Translations under genes and position numbers: made by a program
From: Oscillospiraceae bacterium
GTDB taxonomy: Bacteria; Bacillota; Clostridia; Oscillospirales; CAG-272
Length of the DNA: 64,000 nucleotides
Direction: 5' to 3'
Assembly (NCBI GenBank): GCA_015064735.1
Contig: SVRP01000002.1
Span: forward strand, 146,591 to 210,590
Shown here: positions 38,493 through 47,815 of the stretch, piece after piece
Numbering within the stretch: position 1 is the first letter of the stretch
Layout of the letters: the number at the start of each line of letters is the position of its first letter
The notes under the pieces: generated by a model
Database searches by the model: none
What the model saw: the letters and a program-made list of their open reading frames with translations, nothing else
What the model was told of the DNA's origin: nothing

Positions 38493-40322
38493 ATGTGTGG
38501 AATTATAGGTTATACAGGAAACTCGTGCGCAAGTCCGAAAATAACGAAAGGTCTTTCTGTTCTTGAGTACAGAGGTTATGATTCGGTTGGAATTGCAGCG
38601 GCAAACGAAAATGAAATTTCCATAATAAAGTGTAAAGGCAGAATAACATCCTTAGAAGAAAAATTATCCGATTCATTACTTCAAGAAAGCCATACGGCAA
38701 TAGGACATACACGTTGGGCAACCCACGGTGGCCCCTCTGATACCAATGCTCATCCGCATCGCGTAGGAGACGTTGTTCTTGTCCATAACGGTATAATTGA
38801 AAATTACATGGAAATAAAAAAGGAGCTTACAGAAAGCGGTGTTAAATTTTCTTCCGAGACCGACACGGAGGTTGCCGCAGCATGGATCAACCGTTGCTAT
38901 TGTAATCTTAAAGATCCAATCCCGGCAATTCGCGAAGCCTGCTCACGTTTTACGGGATCGTACGCATTTGCCATAATGTTCGAAAATCTTAAAGGAGAAA
39001 TATACGCCATAAGAAGGGGCAGCCCTCTTATACTCGCCGAAGGCAAGGACGGTTATTATCTGGCATCAGACATAACCGCACTGCTCCCCTTCACTCCCAA
39101 GTATCATATACTTGATGAAAACAGCATTGCATGTCTGAAAAGCAATGAGATCAAGATATTTTCAGATTCAAAGGATGCCTGCATTCCGGAATGGAAAATC
39201 ACCTCAATAACCCCCGAAGCTGCGCAAAAAGGCGGTTTTTCTCACTTTATGCTAAAGGAAATACACGAACAGCCGGAAGCAATTTTGAAGTCGGTATCTC
39301 CCCGCATTATTAACGGACTTCCTGATTTTTCGGGAGACGGAATACATGGGGATTTCTGGAAAAAGATAAAGAACATTCAAATCGTTGCCTGCGGTTCAGC
39401 AACACACGCGGGACTTGCCGGTGGATATTTCCTTGAAAAATTAGCAAAAATCCCTACCTCGTCGTATATTGCATCGGAATACCGCTATACCCCTCCCATC
39501 GCTACGGACGGAACACTTGTTATTCTCATATCCCAATCCGGAGAAACAGCAGACACATTAGCCGCATTACGTTACGCAAAGGCGCATAATATCCCCACAT
39601 TGGCTATAGTTAACGCTGTTGAAACAACGATTGCGAGAGAAGCCGATTACAAAATATACACCTACGCAGGTCCTGAAATCGCTGTTGCAACAACCAAGGG
39701 CTATTGTACACAGGTTTCTGTTCTGTACATGATTGCTGTGGCAATCGCTCATCAAAAGGGTGATATTTCCGACCAAACAGCCAAGGAACTTGTTGAAAAC
39801 ATATCACAAGGTGCTCCTAAGGCGATTTCTCATATACTCTCTCAAAGAAATATTCTCACTGAGATTGCAAAGAAATTATACAGGCATGAACACGTGTTTT
39901 ATATTGGCAGAGGAATAGATTTTCATATTTGCGCAGAGGCATCTCTCAAGCTCAAAGAAATATCCTATATTCACAGCGAAGCTTATGCCGCAGGAGAGCT
40001 CAAGCACGGAACTATTTCACTCATTGAGAACGATACTCCTGTCATAGCAATCGTAACGGAAAACAGGCTGTACGAAAAAACCGAGAGCAACTTAAGAGAG
40101 GTAAAGAGCCGCGGCGCCGACGTTATTCTTATATGCAGAGATGATATTTCTTCGGATAATCATTCAACCGATTCCGTATTGACTATACCCTCGACCTCCG
40201 ACGTTGCAAGTGTTTTTGCCGCAATAGCTGCCGTTCAAATAATTGCATTTGATGCAGCATTACTTAGAAATTGCGACATCGACCGTCCCCGTAATCTTGC
40301 AAAATCCGTTACAGTAGAATAA
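38493..40322 (+). CDS. glmS: Glutamine--fructose-6-phosphate aminotransferase
   Basis: MCGIIGYTG, SQSGETADT, C-terminal DRPRNLAKSVTVE; start adjusted to 38493. Confidence 0.97.
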   Translation: MCGIIGYTGNSCASPKITKGLSVLEYRGYDSVGIAAANENEISIIKCKGRITSLEEKLSDSLLQESHTAIGHTRWATHGGPSDTNAHPHRVGDVVLVHNGIIENYMEIKKELTESGVKFSSETDTEVAAAWINRCYCNLKDPIPAIREACSRFTGSYAFAIMFENLKGEIYAIRRGSPLILAEGKDGYYLASDITALLPFTPKYHILDENSIACLKSNEIKIFSDSKDACIPEWKITSITPEAAQKGGFSHFMLKEIHEQPEAILKSVSPRIINGLPDFSGDGIHGDFWKKIKNIQIVACGSATHAGLAGGYFLEKLAKIPTSSYIASEYRYTPPIATDGTLVILISQSGETADTLAALRYAKAHNIPTLAIVNAVETTIAREADYKIYTYAGPEIAVATTKGYCTQVSVLYMIAVAIAHQKGDISDQTAKELVENISQGAPKAISHILSQRNILTEIAKKLYRHEHVFYIGRGIDFHICAEASLKLKEISYIHSEAYAAGELKHGTISLIENDTPVIAIVTENRLYEKTESNLREVKSRGADVILICRDDISSDNHSTDSVLTIPSTSDVASVFAAIAAVQIIAFDAALLRNCDIDRPRNLAKSVTVE

Positions 40323-40328
40323 TACCCA

Positions 40329-40367
40329 AAATGGGCTGTCTCAAATCGCATTTGAGACAGCCCATTT
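40329..40367. terminator. Long perfect hairpin terminator (GGCTGTCTCAAAT family)
   Basis: AAATGGGCTGTCTCAAAT-CGC-ATTTGAGACAGCCCATTT, 18-bp stem. Confidence 0.85.
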
Positions 40368-40470
40368 AAGTTTGCTATTGAAGATTATAAAATTTTGTTT
40401 GGAATTCTTATTTACAAAAGAATGAAAATATGGTAAAATAGATATATATTTGCAAATTAAGTGGTGTTTT

Positions 40471-40671
40471 ATGGAAATAATAAAATTTAAGCTTGGCGAT
40501 ACTGTTGAATTAAAAAAGCAGCACCCATGCGGGGACAACCGTTTCAGAATATTACGGGTTGGCAGCGAGATGCGAATCGTTTGTCTGAAATGCGGTCGCG
40601 ATATGAATATTGACAGAATCAAGCTGGAAAAAGCGACAAAGCGAATTCTTACCGAGAATAGCGAGGAATAA
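40471..40671 (+). CDS. DUF951 family protein
   Basis: FKLGDTVELKKQHPCGDNRFRILRVGSEMRIVCLKCGRDMNIDRIKLEK. Confidence 0.93.
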   Translation: MEIIKFKLGDTVELKKQHPCGDNRFRILRVGSEMRIVCLKCGRDMNIDRIKLEKATKRILTENSEE

Positions 40672-40676
40672 CATAT

Positions 40677-43600
40677 ATGTTTACAACAAACAGCAAAACC
40701 GAAAAGAAGCCATGCAGGCTTTATAAGGTAAAATCGGTCCTTTCCGATATTCAGGAGAAGATAGCCGGCAATCAGTACAGCTATCTCTTTTTCTGCTTTC
40801 TTATTCCCGCCGTTATCATGTATTTCGTATACATCGCCATGGGAATACATCCATTTGGAGACAGCTCGGTATTGACCCTTGACCTTAACGCTCAGTACGT
40901 ATATTTTCACGAAGCATTCAGAAACACTTTAACCGGCAATGGCAATATGCTCTATTCCTTCTTCCGAAATCTTGGCGGAGAATTTATGGGTATCTACGCA
41001 TATTACGTTGCAAGTCCCTTTACTTATATCGTACTTCTCTTTCCTCAGCACATGATGCTTGACGCAATCCTGACCATAATGCTTCTGAAGGTCGGTCTAT
41101 GCGGTGTTACCTTTGGCTTTTATCTTCACAAGCACACAAAATCGGTAAACAAGCCTATTATCGCATGCTTTGCCGTTATGTACGCGCTCAGCTCTTATGC
41201 AGTGGCATATCAGGACAACGTAATGTGGATGGATGCTCTTATACTCCTTCCCCTTATAACCTACGGAATAGAGCGTCTCATAACTCACGGAAAATATATG
41301 CTTTTTGTCATTACGCTTTCGGTTGCGATAATGAGCCATTACTACATCGGATATATGCTCTGTATATTCGTTTTTCTGTACTACTTCTATTTCACCTTCT
41401 CACATACAAGAGAGGAGATAAATCCTACGGGAGAAAAGCTGCATTTCGCAAAGTCCTTTGCCAGAATAGCATTTTTCTCCTTGTTGGCTATCGCTATATC
41501 AGCATTTATAATTTGCTGCGCATACTATTCTCTGTCCTTCGGAAAAGATACGTTTACCAATCCTAACTGGAGCTTTAAGCAAAAATTCCCATTCTTTGAT
41601 ATGCTGACAAAGTTCCTACCCGGTTCTTACGACACCGTTCGCCCGGAGGGATTGCCTAATCTCTACTGCGGTACACTGACTCTTATATTGGTTCCTATAT
41701 ACTTCCTGTCAAAAAAAATATCATCAAGAGAAAAAGCTGCATCGGCTATATTTATAATCATCTTCGTTATGAGCTTTGTTTGCAGTCCTCTCGATCTTAT
41801 CTGGCACGGATTCCAGAATCCCAACTGGCTCAATTACAGATATAGCTTCTTGCTTTGCTTCATTCTTCTGATAATGGGTTATAAGGCAATCGGAAATCTT
41901 CGAGCTGCCGGAAACAGATTGGTATTCGGTATATCCGCATTGCTGCTTCTCTTTGTTATTTACGCTGAAAAGCTTGAATTTTCATCTTACCTCAAGGCAG
42001 AGGGCAAACTCGATACGTTGAAGATTATTTGGCTTTCTGCCATTGCTATCATTGCTTTTCTTTCTATTCTCTGTCTTATTATCAGACAAAAGAAAATCAC
42101 AAAGCGAGACGGTCTTGCGGGAATACTTGCGGCTCTCGTTTGTATAGAGGTATTCTGCAGTAGCCTTGCAATTATCGAAAAGCACAAAATAGACGTTGGC
42201 GGCTATGTAAAGGGCGCGGGATATTCTTCGTACAATGCATATCTCGGCGAGCTTCGACCTATTGTTTCCGATCTCAAGGAATACGACAGCGGCTTTTACA
42301 GAATGGAAAAGATGAATTACCGAAAGGTAAACGATAACATGGCATTGGGACTGAGAGGTCTTTCAAGCTCGACATCCACCCTTAACAAGGAAGTAATCGA
42401 CTATCTGGCAGCCCTTGGATTAGCATCCCGTTCTCACCGCTCGGCATACAGCGGAAGAACGCCTGTTACAGATTCTCTCCTTGGTATAAGGTACGTCATT
42501 GACTTCCAAAAAAATTACAGACTTAACTATTTTTACGACAAGGTTCTTACAAACGGAAAATATTCTGCTTTCTATAATCCCTATTCCCTGTCAATTGCTT
42601 ACGGGGTTGATTCCTCCGTTTCCGAATTTGATATGGAAAAGGATAAAACCGTCTTTGAAAGACTCAATTCTATGGTTTCGACCATGCTTGGCGATAATGC
42701 CGGATCGGATATTTTTGTTCCCATAAGAAAACACAAAATAGACACAAATTACAACTGTGAGCAGGTATACTCCTCTTCAAGAGTAACCTACAAGCCCATT
42801 GAAGATTCGATCAATGCGCAATACGTCGAATACACATTCGTAGCACAGGAAAGTGCTGAATATTACTTTCATTCCCCCTCAAGATACACCTATTATGAAA
42901 AAGAGCCAAAAATAAGCGTTGGTACGGTGGATCCCATTACTCAAGAAGCTGAATTAACTACATTAAGAGGATACCTTGGCAGCGAGACCAACAGCGTTGT
43001 AACGCTCGGATATTTTGACAAGGGAGAAAAGGTAACGGTTCGTCTGACAATTACGGGAGATATAACCCTATACACTTCTCCCAACTATATCTGGTATATT
43101 GACAGAGAAGCCTACGAGACCGAATTCAGAAAGCTTAAGAGCAATCCTCAGTTTGAAATTACAGAGTATACCGAAAATAATTTAAAGGGCAATATCGTAA
43201 CCAACAGCGATGCACAGACAATACAGACCACAATTCCCTACGACAAAGGCTGGAAGATATACGTTGACGGTCAGGAGGTAGAGCCATACAAGACCTTTGA
43301 TGCTCTTATTGCCTTTGATATTTCTTCTGCCGGCGAGCACACTCTTGAATTTAAATACAGCCCCGATATATACCTTAAGAGCGGATTAATTTCCATTGCC
43401 GGACTACTGTTGTTTATCGTCATATGCGTCCTTGATCTCGTGGTATTCCGCAAGCGAAGGAAAAAGGAATCTCCCATGTATTGGGCACTTGAGGATTTCG
43501 ATAGAGACGAAGAAGAAAGACGCGCTTTGCCTGCCGCAAGAAAAAAGACATTCAAAGAACGGATAGACACCGTAAAATCAAAGTTAAAAAAGAGGAAGGT

Positions 43601-43679
43601 GTCCTCTGTCGAAAGCGTAGACGGTAATTGCGAAGAAAATATGAACAGCACTTCAACCGACGAACAAGGAGATAATTAA
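40677..43679 (+). CDS. YfhO family membrane protein
   Basis: 1000 aa, multi-TM N-terminus with MGIHPFGDSSVLTLDLNAQYVYFHEAFRNTL; C-terminal IPYDKGWKIYVDGQEV. Confidence 0.9.
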   Translation: MFTTNSKTEKKPCRLYKVKSVLSDIQEKIAGNQYSYLFFCFLIPAVIMYFVYIAMGIHPFGDSSVLTLDLNAQYVYFHEAFRNTLTGNGNMLYSFFRNLGGEFMGIYAYYVASPFTYIVLLFPQHMMLDAILTIMLLKVGLCGVTFGFYLHKHTKSVNKPIIACFAVMYALSSYAVAYQDNVMWMDALILLPLITYGIERLITHGKYMLFVITLSVAIMSHYYIGYMLCIFVFLYYFYFTFSHTREEINPTGEKLHFAKSFARIAFFSLLAIAISAFIICCAYYSLSFGKDTFTNPNWSFKQKFPFFDMLTKFLPGSYDTVRPEGLPNLYCGTLTLILVPIYFLSKKISSREKAASAIFIIIFVMSFVCSPLDLIWHGFQNPNWLNYRYSFLLCFILLIMGYKAIGNLRAAGNRLVFGISALLLLFVIYAEKLEFSSYLKAEGKLDTLKIIWLSAIAIIAFLSILCLIIRQKKITKRDGLAGILAALVCIEVFCSSLAIIEKHKIDVGGYVKGAGYSSYNAYLGELRPIVSDLKEYDSGFYRMEKMNYRKVNDNMALGLRGLSSSTSTLNKEVIDYLAALGLASRSHRSAYSGRTPVTDSLLGIRYVIDFQKNYRLNYFYDKVLTNGKYSAFYNPYSLSIAYGVDSSVSEFDMEKDKTVFERLNSMVSTMLGDNAGSDIFVPIRKHKIDTNYNCEQVYSSSRVTYKPIEDSINAQYVEYTFVAQESAEYYFHSPSRYTYYEKEPKISVGTVDPITQEAELTTLRGYLGSETNSVVTLGYFDKGEKVTVRLTITGDITLYTSPNYIWYIDREAYETEFRKLKSNPQFEITEYTENNLKGNIVTNSDAQTIQTTIPYDKGWKIYVDGQEVEPYKTFDALIAFDISSAGEHTLEFKYSPDIYLKSGLISIAGLLLFIVICVLDLVVFRKRRKKESPMYWALEDFDRDEEERRALPAARKKTFKERIDTVKSKLKKRKVSSVESVDGNCEENMNSTSTDEQGDN

Positions 43680-44303
43680 ATGTTTTACTATATCAGCGGA
43701 AAGCTCGCAATGCTCGATCCCGTTTTTGCGGTGGTCGATGCAGGCGGGGTAGGCTATAAGCTTACTATATCCCTTACCACATACTCTTTCCTTTCAGCAA
43801 AAGGTACAGAAAAGGACAACGTAACTCTCTATACGCATATGGCGGTAAGAGAGGACGGAGTTGAGCTTTACGGCTTTTACAGCGATGAAGAGCTTGAAGC
43901 ATTCAAGCTGCTTATAACCGTTTCGGGGGTAGGTCCTAAGGCGGCAGTATCTATTTTGTCGCAGATGACTCCAAGAGACCTTTCTATGGCAATATGCTCG
44001 GAAAATTCAAAGGCTATCGCCAAGGCAAACGGCGTAGGACCCAAAACCGCCGCAAGAATAGTTCTCGAATTAAAGGACAAGCTTTCAAAGGCTCCCATAG
44101 GCGGCTCTGACGACGGATTTGATGCAATTACTGCCGTAAGCTCCTCTGCAGCATTTTCTAACAAGCTGTCAGATGCTCAGGATGCGCTCATGGCACTGGG
44201 CTATACAAGAAACGAGGCACAGTCGGTACTCAAAACCATTGATGCAGAGAAATATGAGCTTGACGATATTATTCGTATAGCCTTGAAGAAAATCATGAAA
44301 TAA
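43680..44303 (+). CDS. ruvA: Holliday junction branch migration protein RuvA
   Basis: MFYYISGKLAMLDPVFAVVDAGGVGYKL, GVGPKAAVSILS, GVGPKTAARIVLELKDKL. Confidence 0.96.
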   Translation: MFYYISGKLAMLDPVFAVVDAGGVGYKLTISLTTYSFLSAKGTEKDNVTLYTHMAVREDGVELYGFYSDEELEAFKLLITVSGVGPKAAVSILSQMTPRDLSMAICSENSKAIAKANGVGPKTAARIVLELKDKLSKAPIGGSDDGFDAITAVSSSAAFSNKLSDAQDALMALGYTRNEAQSVLKTIDAEKYELDDIIRIALKKIMK

Positions 44304-44324
44304 CCGAAAGGAGGAAGTTAGAAA

Positions 44325-45386
44325 ATGGATATGTCCGAAGAATTTGATTTTGAGAACAGAATAATGACCACCTCCTATACGAAAGAAGATGCAGGTGCGG
44401 ACTATTCCCTCCGCCCTAAATGTCTTGACGATTACATTGGACAGGAAAAGGTCAAGGAAAACCTCAAAATTTATATTGAAGCCGCAAAAATAAGAGGCGA
44501 AAGTCTTGACCACGTACTGCTTTACGGACCTCCCGGTCTGGGTAAGACCACTCTTTCAAATATAATAGCAACCGAAATGGGAGTAAATATACGCATAACC
44601 TCAGGCCCCGCCATAGAAAAGCAGGGCGACCTTGCGGCATTGCTGACTAACCTTTCCGAGGGGGACGTTCTCTTTATTGATGAAATTCACAGACTCTCAC
44701 GCTCGGTAGAAGAAATTCTCTACCCCGCTATGGAGGACAATGCCCTTGATATCATTATCGGCAAGGGACCGGCCGCGAGAAGCATAAGAATAGATCTTCC
44801 CCGTTTTACACTCATAGGTGCTACCACAAGAGCAGGTCAGCTTACTCCTCCTCTCAGAGATCGTTTCGGTGTTGTTCTGAAGCTTGAGCTGTATACCCCC
44901 GAGGAGCTTGCAACAATTGTTATAAGAAGTGCTAATATTCTCGGATTTTCAATTACAGACGACGGTGCATACGAAATAGCTTCAAGATCCCGCGGAACAC
45001 CGCGTATTGCCAACAGACTTATAAAACGTGTCCGTGATTTTGCCCAGGTTAACGGCCAGGATGAGATAGACAGCCGAATTGCAAATATTGCATTAGGTCG
45101 CCTTGAGATAGACGGACTCGGTCTGGATAATACCGACAGACGTATGCTTGAGACTATTATAAAATATTACGACGGAGGTCCTGTCGGACTCGAAACAGTT
45201 GCTGCAACGGTTGGTGAGGAAGCAGTTACTCTCGAGGATGTTTACGAGCCATACCTTCTCCAGATCGGATTTCTGAGCCGTACACCGAGAGGAAGATGCG
45301 CTACAAGACTTGCTTACGAGCATCTCGGATTAAAATACGAGCCTAAGTCTCCCACCAAAAATGAACAGTTAAATCTTTTTGAATAA
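44325..45386 (+). CDS. ruvB: Holliday junction DNA helicase RuvB
   Basis: [35 protein letters not shown]. Confidence 0.98.
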   Translation: MDMSEEFDFENRIMTTSYTKEDAGADYSLRPKCLDDYIGQEKVKENLKIYIEAAKIRGESLDHVLLYGPPGLGKTTLSNIIATEMGVNIRITSGPAIEKQGDLAALLTNLSEGDVLFIDEIHRLSRSVEEILYPAMEDNALDIIIGKGPAARSIRIDLPRFTLIGATTRAGQLTPPLRDRFGVVLKLELYTPEELATIVIRSANILGFSITDDGAYEIASRSRGTPRIANRLIKRVRDFAQVNGQDEIDSRIANIALGRLEIDGLGLDNTDRRMLETIIKYYDGGPVGLETVAATVGEEAVTLEDVYEPYLLQIGFLSRTPRGRCATRLAYEHLGLKYEPKSPTKNEQLNLFE

Positions 45387-45391
45387 AAAAG

Positions 45392-45434
45392 CGGTTACAG
45401 CCAAACAACTCGGACGGGTTATCGGCTGTAACCG
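45392..45434. terminator. Terminator between ruvB and convergent CDF gene
   Basis: CGGTTACAGCC...GGCTGTAACCG followed by T-rich tract. Confidence 0.75.
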
Positions 45435-45450
45435 TTATTTTATTTATCAA

Positions 45451-46617
45451 TCAGCAAAATGGGTGCTCAGGTTTTATTACCGCAAAGCAATTCGGATCCT
45501 TTTCCTTAATTCTCTTTGCAACTTCCTTTGCCGCGTCCTCTTCTTTCCCGTCATAATCTACGGGAATAACAAGGTCGAATATAAGATTTGTCAGACGTTC
45601 TCCTTTTGTCATTCTGAAATCGTGAATTGAAAATCTTTCATCTGTTTCCTTAACACATCTCTCGGCAAACTCACGCATATTTCTCACGTTTTCGTCGTTT
45701 ACGTCGATAGGATCAAGATGTACCGTAACTATGGCTCCAAACTTCTTGTGCATATCACGCTCAAGGCAGTCTATTTCCTCGTGAGCTATATTGATATCGA
45801 AGTCCGAGGGCACCTCGGCATGGAATGAAATAAACTTTCTTCCCTCGCCGTAATCATGTACCATGAGGTCATGTATTCCAACAACTATTTTGTATTTTTT
45901 TATAAATTCCGTCAGCTCCTCTATATACTCCTTCGATGGAGGTGCGCCGAGTAAAAGATCTATTGTCCCCTTTGCTGCTCTCACTCCCGCTATAAGAATA
46001 AATATTGCAACCACTACACCCACGTAGCCGTCAATATTCCAACCGAGGGTAGACGAAAGAATAAGCGAAACAAGCACTATTGAGGTTGCAGCACAGTCGG
46101 AAATGCTGTCTATGGAAGAAGCGCGTAGCGGCTCTGCATTTATCTTATTTCCGATCTTCCTGTAAAACAAAAACAACCACAGCTTTACAAAAACAGACGC
46201 GCCAAGCATAACGTAGGTAAATATGCTTGCTTTTTGGTCAACAGGATTGAATATCTTCTCAACCGATCCCGTAAGAAGCTCATATCCCACGAATATTATA
46301 AGCATATCTACGATGAATCCCGTGATATACTCCATTCGACCGTGCCCAAATGGATGTTCCTCGTCCACATGCTTATTGGACATTCTGAAGCCTATCCAGG
46401 TAACGACAGAAGATCCCGCATCGGAAATATTATTGAATGCATCAGCAATTATAGCTATTGAGTTTGCAAGTATACCGAAAACAAGCTTCCCGGCAAAAAG
46501 TAAAATATTGAGTAAAATTCCTGTTATACTCGTAAGATTTATATAGGATGAGCGAACCTTTTGTGAATTTACGTTATCTCTGTCTTTTATGAATATTTTA
46601 GATAAAAGCTCCGTCAT
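45451..46617 (-). CDS. Cation diffusion facilitator (CDF) transporter
   Basis: IADAFNNISDAGSSVVTWIG, HPFGHGRMEYI, DCAATS. Confidence 0.93.
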   Translation of the reverse strand: MTELLSKIFIKDRDNVNSQKVRSSYINLTSITGILLNILLFAGKLVFGILANSIAIIADAFNNISDAGSSVVTWIGFRMSNKHVDEEHPFGHGRMEYITGFIVDMLIIFVGYELLTGSVEKIFNPVDQKASIFTYVMLGASVFVKLWLFLFYRKIGNKINAEPLRASSIDSISDCAATSIVLVSLILSSTLGWNIDGYVGVVVAIFILIAGVRAAKGTIDLLLGAPPSKEYIEELTEFIKKYKIVVGIHDLMVHDYGEGRKFISFHAEVPSDFDINIAHEEIDCLERDMHKKFGAIVTVHLDPIDVNDENVRNMREFAERCVKETDERFSIHDFRMTKGERLTNLIFDLVIPVDYDGKEEDAAKEVAKRIKEKDPNCFAVIKPEHPFC

Positions 46618-46649
46618 AAAATCTCCTTACACGTTTTACTGAAACAATA

Positions 46650-46676
46650 AAGGCTGATCCGAAGATCAGCCTTTAT
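46650..46676 (-). terminator. Terminator 3' of tRNA-Leu
   Basis: AAAGGCTGATCCGAAGATCAGCCTTTA. Confidence 0.7.
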
Positions 46677-46678
46677 TT

Positions 46679-46763
46679 TGGTGCGGAAAACGGGACTTGA
46701 ACCCGTACGGTGAAATCCACACGCCCCTCAAACGTGCGCGTCTGCCAGTTCCGCCACTTCCGC
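46679..46763 (-). tRNA. tRNA-Leu (anticodon GAG), CCA encoded
   Basis: GCGGAAGTGGCGGAACTGGCAGACGCGCACGTTTGAGGGGCGTGTGGATTTCACCGTACGGGTTCAAGTCCCGTTTTCCGCACCA; acceptor stem pairs, loop TTGAGGG, long variable arm. Confidence 0.96.
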
Positions 46764-46979
46764 ATGCCACCGCATCAGCGGCAACATATAATATTATACT
46801 CAAAATCAAAAAAATGTCAACACTTTTTTTTCATTTTTATAGTTTTTGTTCTTTTGAACAAAAAGAGCTTTTTATGCAGGGGTACATTAGTGCAACATTA
46901 TCAATTATTGATTATGCGTCATATTCTCAAAAACTTATACCGTATAATTTTATACATTGTATTTCTTAGGAGCGTAGCT

Positions 46980-47555
46980 ATGAAAATAAGAATAGGATTT
47001 TTCACGATCTTACTTTGCACTGCTCTGATCGTTCTTGAACCGCGTATTGCCATCGCAGCCTTCATTTCTATTACGTTACACGAATGCGGTCATATATTAG
47101 CCGCAAGAATAAGCGGAATTGGAATTTCCGAAGTTAAAATGAGCATTTACGGAGCAAGACTTTCTGCTTCCGACCGTATTTTTTCTTATAAGGATGAAAT
47201 ATTTTTATGTATTATGGGTCCTCTTGTCAATTTCCTGCTTGCATTGTTTTTGCTCCCTTTATACAAAGCAACACACAGCCAATTCATTCTTGATACAACC
47301 GTTTGTTCTTTGTTTTTAGGAACACTGAATCTGATGCCCATAAAAAGCTTTGACGGCGGAAGAATTCTTTTCTCAATGCTTAATATACTCTGCCCCCCCC
47401 GTTCCGCCGCATGTATTATTTCTGCAGTCTCTTTTTTTGTAACCTTCGTTTTCTGGTGCCTTTCCGTATATCTGCTGATAGTCGCAAGAGCGGGACTTTC
47501 TGCTTTTGTTTTTTCAGTATCTCTTTTTTTCAATCTTTTTACAAACAGATTTTAA
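46980..47555 (+). CDS. M50 family (site-2/SpoIVFB-like) membrane metalloprotease
   Basis: ISITLHECGHILAARISGI (HExxH) and LGTLNLMPIKSFDGGRIL (NxxPxxxxDGG). Confidence 0.88.
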   Translation: MKIRIGFFTILLCTALIVLEPRIAIAAFISITLHECGHILAARISGIGISEVKMSIYGARLSASDRIFSYKDEIFLCIMGPLVNFLLALFLLPLYKATHSQFILDTTVCSLFLGTLNLMPIKSFDGGRILFSMLNILCPPRSAACIISAVSFFVTFVFWCLSVYLLIVARAGLSAFVFSVSLFFNLFTNRF

Positions 47556-47685
47556 AGATTTTTATAGTCTTTTGAGAGAATAACCGAGAAAAATACTGTT
47601 TTTTTGTATTTTTTTAAAGTATAATCGGATTTAATGGGTTTAATTAAAAAATTTGACGATTTTTCGAAAAATTTATTAAAACATA

Positions 47686-47714
47686 TTGCATTTTATATAA
47701 AATTCTGTTACAAT
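47686..47714 (+). promoter_or_regulatory. potABCD promoter
   Basis: TTGCAT N17 TACAAT. Confidence 0.6.
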
Positions 47715-47722
47715 ATTCGCAT

Positions 47723-47783
47723 GGATATATGGGGGCAGTTTTTATGCGTGTAAAAATCCACGCATAGGTCTGCCCTTATCCCT
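47723..47783 (+). promoter_or_regulatory. Structured 5' leader of potABCD
   Basis: Nested pairings GGATA/TATCC, GGGCAG/CTGCCC, ATGCGTG/CACGCAT at the very 5' end of the predicted transcript. Confidence 0.6.
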
Positions 47784-47815
47784 ATATTTCTTGTCATAAG
47801 GAGTTTTTATGCAGA

